64,000 bases of DNA from Cantharellus purpuraceus (taxonomy: Eukaryota; Basidiomycota; Agaricomycetes; Cantharellales; Hydnaceae): positions 3,348,001-3,412,000 of the forward strand of contig JALBUN010000001.1 of NCBI GenBank assembly GCA_025174535.1, read 5' to 3'. Position numbers and translations under genes: made by a program. The notes beneath the pieces were generated by a model. The model ran no database searches. It had not been told where the DNA came from and was given only the letters and a program-made list of their open reading frames with translations. Shown here piece by piece: positions 35,429-46,528 of this stretch. How positions within the stretch are numbered: the stretch's first letter is position 1; each line of letters starts with the position of its first letter.

Positions 35429-37533
35429 ATGTGAGGTTGCCTGGCTTTTCCATCGGATCATTCACTCACGTATTTTAGGGGGCACGGGTCAAACGATAAA
35501 TTGTACATTACCCATACCGAACATTCTGGTCAATGGGGTCAACACACAGCAGGATCTGCTGGCTATAAGGCGTACGTGTTTCTATTGGTGACAATCTTAT
35601 GAAAACGGGCTGTGAACACGTCCATAGGAAGCAGCAAGCTCCGCATCCTGGGTCACTCACCCCGTTCGACTGCTGTTCTCTATCGTTTCAGCCGTTTGAT
35701 CATCCCGTCTGTGCGCGGAACGAAGATGGTACTGGCACTGTGTACGACTTGGTCAACATCATCCCATGGCTCAAGTGAGCTACTGACTGTTCCATCTCGC
35801 GGGTTTTTTAAATTTATTTGGATGAGCAGACAGCATGATAATAAGCATCCTACCAATGGCACAGTCCTCGATCCTTCATCTCTTATCACACTTCATTACA
35901 CTCGAGATGCCAACGGAGAACTGCATGACCCTGTCACATTCAAGCGTTTCAACGAGCATTCCCATATTGTAGCCATCGCCACGACAGGAAACGTATTCCT
36001 AGTTGAGAGCATAAAGGGCAATAGAGACCTTGTTGCTGATGTCAACTTCAAAAAGTAGGTGCAGTCACCATCTTTTGATCCACTGCCTCATGGATGCGCT
36101 CAGGAGTGACATTATCACTTTACAAAATCCACATGCTATCCCTTCGGCACCAGTTGTCAAGACACCCGTGGCTGCTAATAAGGAGAAGGCCGTGACCAAA
36201 CCGCTCCCTGCGGTTCCTCAGAAGAAAGCCTCTATGCCTTGTAAGTAGCTTTTTGTCGGATATCGAAGGCATGGAAATTGAAATATATCTTTAATAGGGA
36301 ATGCCTCACCGTATTCTACTGGCTTACCGGGAGCCTCGCTGACATCGACATCAGTCGATCCTCACACAGCAACCTCGACCGCCTTATTTGATGAGGTGGG
36401 CCATCCCGGATTTCATCTGACAGTCTCTCCCCTTTTACACTTGGTATCCAGGAAGAACTTATGTTTGACCATATTGCGAACCCTCCAAAGGGGAAGGGCA
36501 AGGAGAAAGATGTAGGCAAGCGAAGGGCTTATGTTCGTGTCGTAACTACACTCGGTGGTGGAAGTCTCAATTTGGAGCTATTTTGTGAAAAGGTGGATCT
36601 ACTTTCTTAGTCCATTTAATACTCTTAAGCTACATTTACAGGCTCCCAAAACATGTTATAACTTCCTTATGCTCGCACGAGCTGGAAAATACGATGATTG
36701 CCTCTTTCATCGTCTCGTCCCGGGGTTTATGGTGCATCTCCTTTCGACAGGCTTGTTCGAGTTTATTAATATGGCGCCATTATAGATCCAAACAGGCGAC
36801 CCTACAGGCACGGGCTCTGGTGGGCAATCATATTGGGGCACGCCTTTTCGGGATGAGTACGATGCAAAAAATGCTGCCAAGCACGACTGTCGTGGGGTTG
36901 TTGCGATGGCGAACCGAGGGCCTGGCACAAACACGTTTGTTCCTTGACGCGATATTGATTTCCATCCAACTGACGCCGTTGTGCATACCTTGACGTAGGT
37001 CACAGTTCTACGTCACTTTTCGTGCAACACCGAATCTAGACGGCAGGCATACGGTATTCGGCAAGCTCGTCGGCGGTGAAGATATTCTTGACGCGCTGGA
37101 AAAGCTACCCCGCAAGGACGGCACAGAGCGTCCTAGCAAGCCTATCAGAATCCAAGAAGTGGTCATGTGCGTGCATGTCTGTTTCAGTTTGTTGCAGACC
37201 GGCTGAACATCATGTTGGGACAGCTACCAAGATCCATTCGAGGAATACAAGAAGCGGCTTGCGAAGAAGCTTGCTCATCGCGCAGAAGCTGAAGCTAATC
37301 CTCAGCCAAAACAGTCGCATAAGGAGGGTGATGACGTTAATTGGTTTGGCGTGAAGATCGGCGCTGGGGCTGCAAATGAAGTTTTAGGTGCGGGTGGGAA
37401 AGGGGCAGGAATAGGCAAGTATTTGGACCTGAAACGACCAAGGGACGAACCCACTGGTCTACCGCCACTCGACGGGGTCCCTGAAACCAAAAAACGTAAA
37501 CAGGTTGGGTTTGGGAATTTCGAGGGCTGGTGA
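35429..37533 (+). CDS. PPIL2: U-box cyclophilin, peptidyl-prolyl isomerase (PPIL2/CYP60 type)
   Basis: Nuclear cyclophilin with an N-terminal U-box-like domain, found in spliceosomes. The start codon is split by an intron: AT at 35429-35430, then G at 35479, giving [20 protein letters not shown]. The U-box reads [40 protein letters not shown] and [18 protein letters not shown], with [17 protein letters not shown]. The cyclophilin domain is [40 protein letters not shown] and [14 protein letters not shown], then [35 protein letters not shown]. The Arg/Phe (FHR) and Gln (SQF) catalytic residues are present. The C-terminus is Lys/Gly-rich and ends GFGNFEGW. Eight or so introns are used. Confidence 0.93.
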
Positions 37534-37637
37534 TACGCAGTTGATGATATTGTACAATATTATACAATGCATGTAAGCGTGTACTCTTTACTGTACTAAT
37601 AACATAATAGAATCCCAACGAGTGTGCTCCAAGTCTA

Positions 37638-38650
37638 TTATGCCTCTAGCGCAACTCTTTCCCGTTCCTGTGATGTGGGAGCACGCTCGGGCTCCTCTGA
37701 AATGCAATGTTTAAGCCTGGAAAAGAAACTGAGCAAATAATAGAGACGAACCGTATGATGCAGGTTCTAAGGGCTCTTGCTCTGGTGCATCTGGCAGCCG
37801 TACGTGGGGCTCCTGAACAGGTGGCGCTGCCTCCGCCTGCAACTGAGCAAGCTCGCGTTGTACAGCATCCTCGTCGTCGGCTGTCATTACAGTCGACAGC
37901 ATCTCATTGATTTCCTGCAGAATGCGTGTCAAGCACATTTGTGCGGGTGTTGTTGCACACACACACACACACCTGCTGGTAGGCGATGGCATCCTGCGTC
38001 TCGCCCATGAGCCGCTCGACACTTTCGATGTTCATGTCTTTGTGTATCTCTGCGAGGACGGCGTTTCCCTGTTTGAGGCCGTGCAGTATAGATGCTTCCA
38101 CGAGCGAAAACTCGATCGTAGAGACCTGGGGAAAAAATGCAACACACACAAAAAAAAAAAAAACCAATTTCAGTGGCCGGGCGCATGAGGACACCCCGCG
38201 ACAAAAGCGCCACGGAACGACACGCACCAGGCCTTCCAACGTCTCGAGCTGCGCATCCGTCTTGACAAGAATCGACTCTTGGTACTTGCGCCGTCGCAGG
38301 GCGATGACCGCACGGTCTTTCTGGCCTGCCCTGAGGCACGCCTTGGCAACTTCGTGTTCTCGATCTAGCACCCCCTGAATCTAAATCGTCCCAAAGGTGG
38401 CGCACGCGTGTGTGAGTGAGTACATTTCTGAAAAAGCCAACACTGGCATTCGTGCAGGTGTGAAGAGGGCTGTTTACCTTGAGCTGATACTGGCGGATCT
38501 TGTCACGTTGCAGCTTGAGGCTGGCGGATGGGATGGGAGGGGTGAGCATCGGTGCAAAGGGGAACGTGAGGAGACGGGGACAGACTCCAGGATAGCGCGA
38601 TCCCGCGCCGTGATCTTTGGCATGGGTGGATGGGAAGATGAGTTGCCCAT
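37638..38650 (-). CDS. VPS20: ESCRT-III subunit VPS20 (CHMP6)
   Basis: ESCRT-III protein that nucleates filaments on endosomes during multivesicular-body sorting. The start at 38650 gives MGNSSSHPPMPKITARDRAI; Gly2 fits N-myristoylation, typical of VPS20/CHMP6. The helical core follows: LKLQRDKIRQYQLK, VLDREHEVAKACLRAGQKDR, AVIALRRRKYQESILVKTDA and QLETLEGLVSTIEFSLVEAS. Then come GNAVLAEIHKDMNIESVERL and DAIAYQQEINEMLSTVMT. A Glu/Pro-rich tail ends EEPERAPTSQERER. One intron begins inside a GT repeat next to the codons for QQ (37957-37974), and another has a run of 14 T before its acceptor (38150-38163). The stop TAA is at 37638-37640. Confidence 0.92.
37953..37974. repeat. CA/GT microsatellite at a VPS20 5' splice site
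   Basis: About eight CA units on the plus strand. On the coding (minus) strand this is a GT repeat that directly follows the exon, so it contains the 5' splice site and several possible GT donors. Confidence 0.75.
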
Positions 38651-38942
38651 CCTTGAGCTGGACGTTGCAGTGGCTTGTGAGTGGAAAGCACGGATGGGCG
38701 GGTCTCAACTATAAATAGCTCGAGTCTATCCTCACATGTGATGATCATCCAGCATTTGGACAATATATCGAAGCGTAGATGAACATGTTACATGTGGTAT
38801 TATATAACAAGAACGCTGAGAAGAATACCGGTATAGATGTAGCTCGAGTGTACCAAGTGTCAAGATCGAGTCTTTTATCATGGGTCAGCCCTGGGGTAAC
38901 AATTTTGAAGGGCCTTGTATGTCAGGTAACGGCGAGTTTAGG

Positions 38943-39652
38943 CTAAAGAATGGCCCATGCTCCAAATGACACGCCTGCGAGCACTGTCACAATGCTTGCA
39001 CATAGTGGTGCGGAGGCCACGCCCAGCACGCCATTCTGTGAGGCAGCGTTGGAGCTGTGATCAAATGTCAGTGCAGGACACAAGCACACGGGGTGAAAGA
39101 AAGACTCCTTACTGTGCTGCCGCTGTCGCAGATTGGTAGAAGCTGGTGATGTCGCCCACTGCGCCAGAGGCACCGCTTGCTCCCAAGGTAACAGCTTTAC
39201 CGCCTGCCGACGTAATGACAGTCACAACAGACGGCCCGACGCCTGAAAACGCACACGGGGACAAATGTCAACCGGGGAGGGTATCGCTGAACACGCAAGG
39301 AGAAGCAGAAGTACTCGTTACTGTCTCGAAAACCCCGGAGGCGATGCTCGCTCCGTTGGACGTGACAACACTTGCCAGGCTCGCTGCACCGGATGTGCCA
39401 ACGCTAGCTAGACTTGCTGCGACGGAGGTTGCGTCACTAGCAATTGAACCGGCTAGACATGGGCATGGGATATCTACCACTGAAGAAGCAAGATGTTGTT
39501 ACATACCACCAGACGTGATATCGCTGAAGACGCTGGCAACTAGAAATTGCTAATTAAACCCGTGACGACATTATACATGACTGCTAACCTTGTGCATTAG
39601 CCAGTGGGGAGAAGACCACGACGGAGGCGAGAAGAGCAGAATAAAACCTCAT
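38943..39652 (-). CDS. small secreted Ser/Ala-rich protein, probable GPI anchor
   Basis: Four or so exons. The first (ATG 39652) encodes a clear signal peptide, MRFYSALLASVVVFSPLANA. The body is rich in Ser, Ala, Thr and Val, with short internal repeats of the type ASLASVGTSG, ASLASVVTSNG and ASIASGVFETV. A later exon reads VGPSVVTVITSAGGKAVTLG. A cysteine-bearing stretch CPCLAGSIASDATS lies near the middle. The C-terminus is hydrophobic (CASIVTVLAGVSFGAWAIL) after a Ser/Asn-rich region (NAASQNG), as in GPI-anchored fungal surface proteins. A TATAAAG sequence lies about 75 bp upstream. No enzymatic domain is seen; function is unknown and a cell-wall role is only inferred. Confidence 0.7.
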
Positions 39653-42053
39653 GGTTTTTTTAGCAAGTTGAATGCAGGTATCAGCAACCTATACAGTGAT
39701 GGAGCGGCCGTTGAGTATGTACGCTTTATAAGGGACGCTCATATTGACGTCATTTCAGACAAACGTCAGCAGGACCCACCACATCCTCGCCTGTCCAGCA
39801 CCAAGCACCAAGCACGTCACGCTCAACGCCCTCAACTCATTAATAGACACCCAAGTCGCCTGAACCGAAAACCCCCCTGGCACACTTACAACTCACGAGT
39901 CTACGGGAGAGTAGGTGCAAGTCCATTCTCCTTGGAAGAGAAACCCCTCGCTAGAAACAGTAGAAAAACGTGCTGCGACCCTGTCTGAAGGCATGTACAC
40001 CGCAACCCTGACGCCCTGCCGGTCCTTGAGCTTGTCATGTGTAAGAACAGCTTTATGTTGTCACGCATTGCCATCACTGCGTCTCTCGTCAACGAGCAAA
40101 AGTCTCGAGTCTGGATTGCCTCGGTTGACACTAGGTTCCGAAGTGGGTAAGGCATGCACACGCTGCTGCACTCGTCTTCAAACCACCAGCCCAGCGTTGA
40201 AATTCGACGTTGGAGGTATGCGACCCCCAAGAAAGTACTCACGACACTGCAGAAATCTTTTGGAGTCAACTTCTTCTATTCAAAAGACGTATGCTATCAG
40301 GCATCAGGTAATTGACCAAAATCACTAAATGACTCCTGAGACAACAAAAGCAGTGTAAATTGGTTTCTGATAACACCTTGACCTAATATCAAGTTAGATT
40401 GATAAATACTTAGAAACTTGGGAATGTGCTGAACTGCCTAGATGCCCATTTTTGCGGCCGATCCGTCACATATGGTCACTGCAGCAGATACACAAACCGT
40501 GTTAAAACTCAGGCCATGCCGCCTTGATTGGCTGTTAAACACGCTTCAAGCAGAGCTTGATTCACGTGTATCGGGCCGGTGTCACGCTCACGTCGCATGA
40601 TGAGTATTCCTTCCGGGCTGGCTGCTGCTTGTATACATATTATATACAAAAAAAAGAAGAGGTTAAACAGATGTCTGGAACATAAATGTGCGTTTACCTC
40701 CTCAGTTGCCTTGTGGCTACATGCAGCTGTTGGTACAGGGGCTAGGCATTTGTACTGGTACACACTTGTTGTTCTGATCATTATTTACAAGGGGCTACAG
40801 CATGTGCCAGTGACAACTACCTGATGATAGTAGCCCTGCTGTCTTACGAGTCTGGTATATCGGATCGAGGGTGCAGCTGGTCTGCACGTGACGCTGATAC
40901 TAGCAGGAGACGCAAAGACAGAGCCCGATGCCCGAAGACCATTTATTGTTTGCGCCACCAGGTCCGACCAGATCAAGAAGCTGACACGCTTCGGAAGGAT
41001 TGCTGCGTACAGTCCTGTTATGGAGGTTTATCGTATGCCTGGGTTTCACCCTCACTTGAAACTTGACGCTCCGAGTTATATTGCAGACCTCCAGATCTTG
41101 CAGATCCACCACAGGGTATCTTCCCAAGATGGCGCAGGGATTGCGGCGGCCGTTTCTGCTAATTCTTTTATGTATCAATACAAGTATGGTAAGGCACGTG
41201 GAAGCAGCGGTAAACCAGCAGGCGCTCCCGCAAGCCAACACTCCGCGTACTGGCGCAATGATGCAAGGGCCCGAACAGGAAGCCAACGTGGGTCTATCCG
41301 AGGCTATGTAAAACAGTCCGTGGGCTTGAACGGACACGTCGGGGCTGCTGCCTGGAACCTCCTACGGCCGCATCTGCGTTCGGATCGGAGTGGCAGGAGA
41401 TAGAAAGGGGGTGCAAGGCTGGCCGTTGAAAGTCAGGAACGCGGCAGAACGGAGGGAAAAGAGATTATGCGAAAGGCGATTGGAAGGCTTGGCGCGTAGA
41501 AGGAAAGTTGTGTGTGAGAGGCGGGAATGGCCTGCAGCTCATGAGGATGACGTCATGTGAGGCGTCGGAGACCGGGGATGGATTGGGAGAGCCGAAGGTA
41601 CGTGTGTGAATGGCCGAGTGCCGACGGGGTGGGCGCTTGGGAGTGACAGACCGACTATCGGACCAGCGTCGTCCGACGGGTCGGAGCACCGGTTATTATC
41701 CCTCGCGGCACCCATTGGCGCCTTGCCGAGCGAGGGGCCACGCAAGCCTGGTGTTGCTCAGCTCACAGCCACGTATCCTGCCAAATCCGGAGTCAGACGC
41801 GTGCAGGCGTACCTGCTCAGGACCTCCGCCAGTCTGGGTTGCTCCGGCGGACTTTCAACCCGCTAGCGCGCCTGCAGTACCCCGACCGCACTCCGGCACC
41901 TGCTTCTCTCTCTCACCACCACCATCCTCTATCGCTCCATCACCCCAGCTCCACTTCTTCTCCCGTGCACCTCGCCCCAGTCGTCTCCCCTCCCGCGACA
42001 GCAGCGGCCCCCCATCACCCACAGCCTTCTAGCTTACACATCACCCCCCAACC
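39653..42053. other. long gene-free region upstream of the AP-1 gene
   Basis: 2.4 kb between divergent genes. Open stretches (39901-40269 minus, 40888-41403 plus) resemble no known protein and I do not call them. The last 200 bp before the AP-1 start are strongly C/T-rich (runs of CTCT and CACCACC), as in 5' leaders of strongly expressed fungal genes, and hold upstream ATGs, for example at 41606 and 41610. Distal regulatory sequence or a non-coding transcript is possible but not shown. Confidence 0.5.
39724..39732 (-). promoter_or_regulatory. TATA box candidate of the secreted protein gene
   Basis: Minus strand reads CTTATAAAGC, about 75 bp before the start codon at 39652. Confidence 0.5.
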
Positions 42054-43841
42054 ATGACTACCTTCAACTCTGCCTTTGATTGGGACTCCAATCTCCCCTC
42101 CGCCATGTCCTCTCTTGACGAGAACGACTTTCTCTTGTTGCTCCAGAAGCAGTTCCCCTCTGTCAACGCTGCGCCCATCGACCCGGGCGCCATCGCCAAG
42201 GCCAAGCCCGATGTCGCTGCTGACCCTCAGTCGCTCTCCAAGTTCCAACTGCCCAACACCACCTCCCCCCTCAGCACTGATTCCAGCCCCAGTCCGCCCA
42301 GTGCCAACGACGACAATGTCTCCTTCAATGGCTCCGACGGCCACAACACCGCCGGGCAGTCGAAGCAGGCATCGCCCCCTGCAGACGAGGATCACCACAA
42401 GAGAAAGGTGTCGGCAGACGACTTTGACGACGAAATCAACGGTCAGCCGTCTGCCAAGACGCAGCACACCGATGCAAAGTCGAGGAAGACGATACAGAGC
42501 CGTAGGAAGTCTACTGGAGCAGAAAAGGGACAGGTAGCATCTAGCACTGTCTCGTCGGAAGCCGTGCCTAATCTCGTCTGTAGGATGAGTCCAGACTGCT
42601 CAAGCGCAAAGAGCAAAACAGAGCCGCCCAACGTGCCTTTAGAGAGCGCAAGGAGAAGCACGTCAAGGATGTAAGCGCATGTGACCACTGCACGGCTTGC
42701 AGGTGCTGATACGTCGAGTAGCTCGAGGACAAGGTCGCCCAGCTAGAGGCCAAGACTGAGAGCCAGGCAACCGAAAATGATCACTTGCGCGATATGCTCA
42801 GTCGTCTGCAGAACGAAAACGTGGCCTTGAAGCAGGCAGCATTCACATTTTCTGTACCCTCTACATCCGCCTCGGCAGCGGCCGAGCCGAGCCGGGTCCC
42901 GTCTCGCTCGTCGTCAGACTCACTCAACCTCTTTGCCAACAGCAGCTCCTCTACAGCGGGTCCGAGTCGTGCTCCTGGCAGTGCGCATTCCTCAGTGGCC
43001 ACTGCCTCGTCGCATAACTCTCCCGCCTCCCTTTTCGAGGGATTCGAAGGCTATCCGGTGACCAATCCGGACGCGCCTTCTGCCTCCAACCCCACGCCTG
43101 CTTCCAGCGCCAGCGCCAATGCCTCTACCTCGGCCCAAGACTTGGAGACAATGGCGTACTTTGGCTCTCCCGGTCCCTTCACAACTATAGCCTCCAATCC
43201 CATGTTCACTTCATATCGCGACCCGATACATTCCATGAGTGCGTTTGCCTCGTTCGCAGGGTGGGATGGTGATGTCAACATGCCAGGCCCCTCCTCGTCC
43301 AACGACGTCACGAACACAAGCCTCGAAGACCTGTTTGGGGACCAGTTTGCAGGCTTAGTACCCTTCAGTGGAGACTTTGGCACGGGGGAGAGCAAGGGCA
43401 GCCCTTCAACATCGTCTGCTAACAATGTCGTGTCTACTATTGGCAATCACAAACTACCCTCCCCGAATGATCACGCGAACGGCAATTGTTGCCCTAAAAC
43501 GAAGGAGGAAGTGGAGCAGATGATCGCGAATGGACCAAAGGGCACCTTTGGCGAATCGCCAGTGTTATTGCCTCCGACGGAAGAGAAGTCACCTAGTGCT
43601 CCGTCCCATTCACGGCAAACCTCGCGAGGGAACAGTTATGATGCTACATACCAACAACAGTTGGATAATTCAACTGATCCAAAGCAGTTTTGCGACGTAC
43701 GTGTCATTATATCCCTCAGGAGTTTCTCATGCTAACAACACTTTTATACAGAATTTTAACATTGATGAGCTGTGTCTGGAGATGCAACGCAAGGCTAAAT
43801 GCAGCGGCGGTCACGCAGCAACTGCGACAGCTTGCGCTTGA
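42054..43841 (+). CDS. AP-1/Yap1-type bZIP transcription factor
   Basis: Oxidative-stress transcription factor of the fungal AP-1 (Yap1/Pap1) class. The start at 42054 gives MTTFNSAFDWDSNLPSAMSS. The basic region appears after an intron: DESRLLKRKEQNRAAQRAFR then ERKEKHVKD, the Pap1 signature (NxxAQxxFR). A second intron separates it from the leucine zipper LEDKVAQLEAKTES and NDHLRDMLSRLQNENVALK. A long Ser/Ala-rich middle follows. CCPKTKEEVEQMI lies at about two thirds. The last exon gives FCDNFNIDELCLEMQRKAKC, the C-terminal cysteine-rich domain that holds the nuclear export signal and is masked by oxidation in this family. The end is TGA 43839-43841. Regulation is therefore expected to be by redox-controlled nuclear export. 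Confidence 0.93.
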
Positions 43842-46528
43842 GGTCTCCCGGTGCGCGGAACTTGTGGATTTCCAAATGTGTTGTTTTGGATCGGATTGCC
43901 GCCCTTTTTTTCTTCTTTATGAATGCGATGCACTGGCAGAACAGTGTAAAACGAAAAAAAGATCTGCAACCTTTCCGAGGCCCCTGTTTTGTCGTCCGTC
44001 TGTTCCCTCTGTCGTTGTGCATATCTGTAGCTCATAGATCCTCCCCTCCACACACACCTCATCGCTTTCCCATTTCTCTGTCCTCCGCTTACTTCTATTC
44101 GGACCCACCTGTTTGCTCAACATTCAGGTGATGTGCTTGATAGACACTGCTTCGTCCTCGCTTTTAATCCCCTCTGTTTTCTCCCTTACAACCGACCCAC
44201 CTACCGGCCTTGCTGCTATTGCGGTGCCATCACGATGTGGCATCTCTACTTTCCGCTGTCTTCAGCTTTACCAGTCCAGTGCATTGCAGGCGCCATCTCC
44301 CACTCCTTTTTCTCTCACTTGTATTTCATAAATAACCTCTTTTTTCATTCCACCCCCTCCCACTGAGTTCTTTTTTTTTTTTCCTTCTTCTGGGGATCGT
44401 GGCTTTGGAAGGAGATGATGATGATGCCCTGGGGCTGGAATTACTTTTGCTTTTGTTATTGTGCATTTACTGCGTCAGACTTTTGGAATGTTGGTTGCGT
44501 TTTTTTTTTGAATGATGATAAAATGTGTACAATGTTTTTTGTTTGCGTTTGCCGCGTGGTTTGATGTGTGGTTTTGGTATATAACTGAAGTCGAGTGATT
44601 GGCGGGCGTCGTGGAGCGCATTGGTGTTGGTGCTCTCTGTGCGCGCCTGGAGTAAGGCCTGTTATATTATTACTCCATGCCTGAACTAAGCCTCCTGTCC
44701 TCGTTCTCTCCCCCTCGAGTAGCGCTAAAGTTTAGGACCGATTGTTAAGTCAATTGATTGAATTGGTGCCGTGCTCATGAAATGGTGCCTCCCAATACGT
44801 GCATACAGTACCATACAATACCGTACGGCCACTGATACCCGTGTGTGTGTGTTTTGCGTTTTCGCTCCGCTTCGTTTCCGTTTCGCGTCGATGAGCCTTT
44901 TATACCATACTTTATCGATCAGCTGGGCTGGGCGGCTTTTATTGGGGGTAGCCACAGGTACGGCGTGATAGGCTACTTACTACACATGCATGGGTGCGGT
45001 GCAGCTCGATCCCAGGAGTCGGGTGCTGCATGCATGTTTTCTTTTGTTTGTCATGCATGTGCTTCGAGAGGAGCGGGGCGTGTCTCGTGTACATCATGTA
45101 TAACAGGGGTAGATAGTATGCTAAACGTTTCGAAATAACGAGAAGCGTGCGCACGATATAATCACCACCTGCCACCCATCACCTACTTACTACAGCATCC
45201 TCTCATCAGATGTTTATGATTTGGGGGTTGGCTCGGGTGCTTTGACACCTCCGAGAGTAGATCACCGCGATACAAAAAAATTACTTCGCCCGGTTTGCGC
45301 AGGTTTACACTAACTAGTCCATTGCATTGTGGCGTGCCCCCCCAACCTCCTCGGTGTCCTTAATATATGGACCGGCGGGTGGATCCCAATTGGATCCCTA
45401 TCCCGGTTTTTTCCCGTCCCTTGAAGATGGGGTGCACGATGATTTCGACACATGCACGCCCCGAGTGGATACGGGGGTAAAGGGGAATGAAGGGGGACGG
45501 AGTTCGGTCTGGTGCGGGGGCGATCTACGAGGTCCGAATTCTTGCACTGCGGGGATAGGTACGAGTGACAGAAGCTGAGTGTGGGGGCCAAATAAACCTC
45601 CCTCTCCCCGCACAAAAGGCGGCGAGGCTGTTTATTGGCGTAGCGATGCACTTTCCGAGTATATAATGTATGCATATGATCCCTTGTCCGGCAAATAGAT
45701 CGCAGAATGCTCAGCGCTCAGAGGCCGGGGGGGGGGAGCATCACGGGATCACATTCCAGAGATCTATGGTGGAACGGAACTTGGGGGCGTACCCGAATGC
45801 ACGTATGCAGCATATATGGCGTTTCATGAACGGCCGATCATTAGGGGGCTTGTTTTGCAACGTTGGGAGGCTACAACGCTTAGTATCACGCATCACGTAA
45901 TACGGGTCATGAGAGGACTACCCCCAACTCGGAGGAGTTGTGCGTCGAGCGAGTTTCGAGCAGGTCTCAAGATCTCACCGGCACCCTTGAAGCTTGAAGC
46001 TTGAGAGCACAAATTGTAGGGCATAGCCTAGTCCCCAGGCCCACTCAAGTGATTGACGCTGCAAGCGCGTGAGCCAGAAGAGAAGAGTCGAGAAGAGACA
46101 GACAAGATCTACAAAGTTCTTGTACTCAGCCACACACTTTTGACATCATTATATGATGTCTTTCCTCAAATCGAGTACTCCCCCCTCTTCCTCTCGAGGC
46201 AAATTCAACGTCCCCTATATGCAAGCAAGTACCTATGATTACTGTCTCACGTACGGCTCCCAATTCTCAAGATCTCATTGCCTAGACTATCTCCCTCATC
46301 CAAGATAACGAGCACCACCGCATCAGGTTGCTGATCAGGAAGTGTGCTCCAAGCCCCAATCACATAACATCATCACAACCCTTGGATTCGCAATTACTTA
46401 AACATGGGGTTCGATGGCGTGAGACCGATCTGTAATAGATAGGCAAAGCTAGACCAGGCAGGTAATCGTAGGTTTACAGTAATCATAAATAATCCATGAT
46501 AGCGATGGCAGCGGAACATAACTCTTGC
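43842..46528. other. long gene-free region downstream of AP-1
   Basis: 2.7 kb before the convergent KU80 stop. It holds the AP-1 3' UTR, T-rich runs (near 44370 and 44502), a short GT repeat near 44845, clustered CATGCA sequences near 44985-45060 and a run of G near 45730. No protein, tRNA or rRNA gene was recognised. Confidence 0.5.

Noticed and set aside
40888..41403. 171-codon frame upstream of AP-1
   Set aside because: No known motif, no signal peptide and no homologous pattern; likely chance in G/C-rich DNA, so not called a gene.
44830..45070. GT repeat and CATGCA-rich stretch considered as a structured RNA
   Set aside because: No convincing paired stem or tRNA box was found; only short repeats are present.
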